A DNA stretch of 34,028 bases from Funneliformis mosseae (lineage: Eukaryota; Glomeromycota; Glomeromycetes; Glomerales; Glomeraceae). This document shows, one piece after another, positions 32,883-34,028 of the stretch (position 1 is its first letter; each line of letters starts with the position of its first letter). The stretch is from positions 1-34,028 of the forward strand of contig CAJVPP010000386.1 in assembly GCA_910592005.1 (NCBI GenBank). Reading direction: 5' to 3'. A model generated the notes under the pieces. The model was not told the DNA's origin. It saw nothing but the letters and a program-made list of their open reading frames with translations, and made no database searches. The position numbers and the translations under genes were made by a program.

Positions 32883-34028
32883 CAGTAGCAGTCATAAGTA
32901 TTTGACTGCCTGAGATCATCCAAAATTATTATATAACTACCTCTTAAATTTTCTAGAAATATAATGTAATACAATATATGATCACCTGTAAATTTATAAG
33001 TGTCGATAATACAAAAAAAAATTTAAATGATCATAAAACTTTCGCTTAAAAAATGGAACTTTCTTTAGAGAAACGATATGAAATTGTCTTTTTACATGAA
33101 CACCTAACTGGTCTAAAGTTTAGTTTTAGATTTATTGCAAAACAGGTATGTTGTAGTAAGTCTACAGCTATTTATTAGGTTAAAAGATATCATAAAAATC
33201 AGGACCTAAGTACTTCAGAAAGACTGAAGCAGCTTTATATAATATTCATAAAATAAGATGATAAGATTGTAAAGATGGCAGAGAAAGAACATAATATAAC
33301 AGCCATTCAAATACAAGAAATAATGGAAGAAAGAGGTGTTGGGCTTAGTATAGAAATAGTAAGGTGATGTCTTCGTAAGTCTGGCAGAAAGTTTAGTAAT
33401 GAAATTTTTAAACCTTTGCTTAAAAAAGACCATCAAAAGAAAAGGTTGTAATAGGCAAAAAAACATAAGAATTTTGATTGAAATCGAATTGTTTTTACAA
33501 ATAAGAATATATTTCAATTATATACATCAAAAAAGGTTTGGAAGTTTTCTGGTAGAAAAAAAGTATTTTGTTCTGTTAAGCATCCACTAAAAGTTCATGT
33601 TTAGGGATGTTTTTCAGCTTCTGGATTTTGTAAGCTATTTTGCTTTCAGAGGAACCTTAATGCTGAATTTATGTGTACTATTTATGAGAAGGATCTTCTG
33701 GCTTCTACTTCTAAACTTTTTAGTGAAGGTAACATAGATTGGATCTTACAAGAAGATAATGATCTAAAGCATTAATCAAAAATCGTGAAAAAATGAAAGG
33801 AAGAAAATGGCATTGAGGTACTTTCTTGGCCATTAATGTCTCTAGACTAAAACCCTATAGAAAACGTTTAGAGATTAATAAAAATTAATATATAAAAAAA
33901 AAATTCGACCAATTAGAGGATTAAAGAGGGAACTTATAAAAGAATGGAACTGATTATCACCTGTACTTGCCGCGAATTTGGTAGCTAGCATGAAAAGGTG
34001 TATAGCTGCACTTATAGAGTCAGATGGT
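32883..34028 (+). mobile_element. Tc1/mariner element (5' part), inserted in hAT, truncated by window end
   Basis: The left end is TATACAGTAGCAGTCATAAG, a Tc1/mariner terminal repeat beginning CAGT after a TA target dinucleotide (TA at 32881-32882). The left flank is hAT coding sequence (LSIPIY). The right terminus lies beyond the window. Confidence 0.75.
33053..34028 (+). pseudogene. Decayed Tc1/mariner transposase
   Basis: From the ATG at 33053 one frame holds for most of the length: MELSLEKRYEIVFLHEHLTG, a helix-turn-helix part (FRFIAKQVCCSKSTAIY), then RKSGRKFSNEIFKPLLKKDH and the catalytic core. The first catalytic Asp block reads IVFTNKNIFQLY where FTDES is typical. The second reads EDNDLKH where DPKH is typical. 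The third, NPIENV, keeps its Glu but the following Trp is TAG. Stops at codons 42 (TAG), 105 (TGA), 133 and 134 (TAA, TAG), 184 (TAG) and 241 (TAA) fit Trp, Arg or Gln codons hit by C-to-T or G-to-A. The last part needs frame changes. It is inactive. Confidence 0.85.

Noticed and set aside
33215..33590. Minus-strand 100-aa and plus-strand 63-aa frames inside the Tc1 transposase
   Set aside because: The transposase frame explains the region; these are shadows created by AT-rich codons.
796..34028. Reassigned genetic code (TAA/TAG read as Gln) to explain the in-frame stops
   Set aside because: ISU1, PLC1 and the SOD-fold gene use TGA and TAA as normal terminators and contain none internally. 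The stops in relics also replace Trp and Arg, and frameshifts and lost catalytic residues accompany them.
1..34028. tRNA or rRNA genes and CRISPR arrays
   Set aside because: No cloverleaf-compatible A/B boxes, rRNA core motifs or regularly spaced palindromic repeats were found; the tandem repeats near 12.3 kb have no unique spacers.

Overview
The window looks like nuclear DNA of an arbuscular mycorrhizal fungus (Glomeromycotina, most like Rhizophagus). The composition is very AT-rich. Short spliced introns break up ordinary fungal housekeeping genes. Around them lie decayed members of gene and transposon families I associate with Rhizophagus (the family recognition is from memory; no search was run).

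Layout: (1) 0.8-11.1 kb is an island of broken genes, nearly all on the minus strand: cysteine-rich and coiled-coil proteins of unknown function, an F-box/LRR protein, a Crypton-like tyrosine recombinase, a small divergent Cys-rich gene on the plus strand, and a primase-helicase (archaeo-eukaryotic primase plus UL9/origin-binding-type helicase, about 1,100 codons). (2) 11.1-13.6 kb is gene-poor and holds tandem minisatellites with 47-bp, 22-bp and 45-47-bp periods. (3) 13.6-22 kb is the host core: ISU1 (+, Fe-S scaffold, three exons, with a promoter cluster of ATCTGATAA sites), PLC1 (-, phosphoinositide-specific phospholipase C, 13 exons, 1,038 aa) and a Fe/Mn-SOD-fold protein (-, 6 exons, 309 aa) that has lost metal ligands and is probably a mitochondrial small-subunit ribosomal protein. 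I could assemble all three with consistent splice phases and no internal stops. (4) 22.15-25.17 kb is an extreme AT desert in which I saw no CpG over about 3 kb, with a pogo-like terminal motif at its left edge. (5) 25.2-27.7 kb has no convincing gene. (6) 27.25-34.03 kb is mobile-element territory: a hAT-like end, a 2.8-kb decayed zinc-finger family gene, a decayed hAT (BED) element, and a decayed Tc1/mariner element inserted at a TA inside the hAT coding region and running off the window.

The theme joining the outer regions is how the genes are broken. Stops sit where Trp (TGG to TAG/TAA/TGA), Gln (CAA/CAG to TAA/TAG) or Arg (CGA to TGA) are expected, with His to Tyr (CAT to TAT), Cys to Tyr (TGT to TAT) and Pro to Leu (CCA to CTA) changes. 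Most of these are CpA-to-TpA or TpG-to-TpA changes, which resembles repeat-induced point mutation. The host genes between them are untouched. The most testable leads are this mutation signature, the recombinase plus primase-helicase island as a possible large mobile element, and the iron-GATA-like promoter of ISU1.
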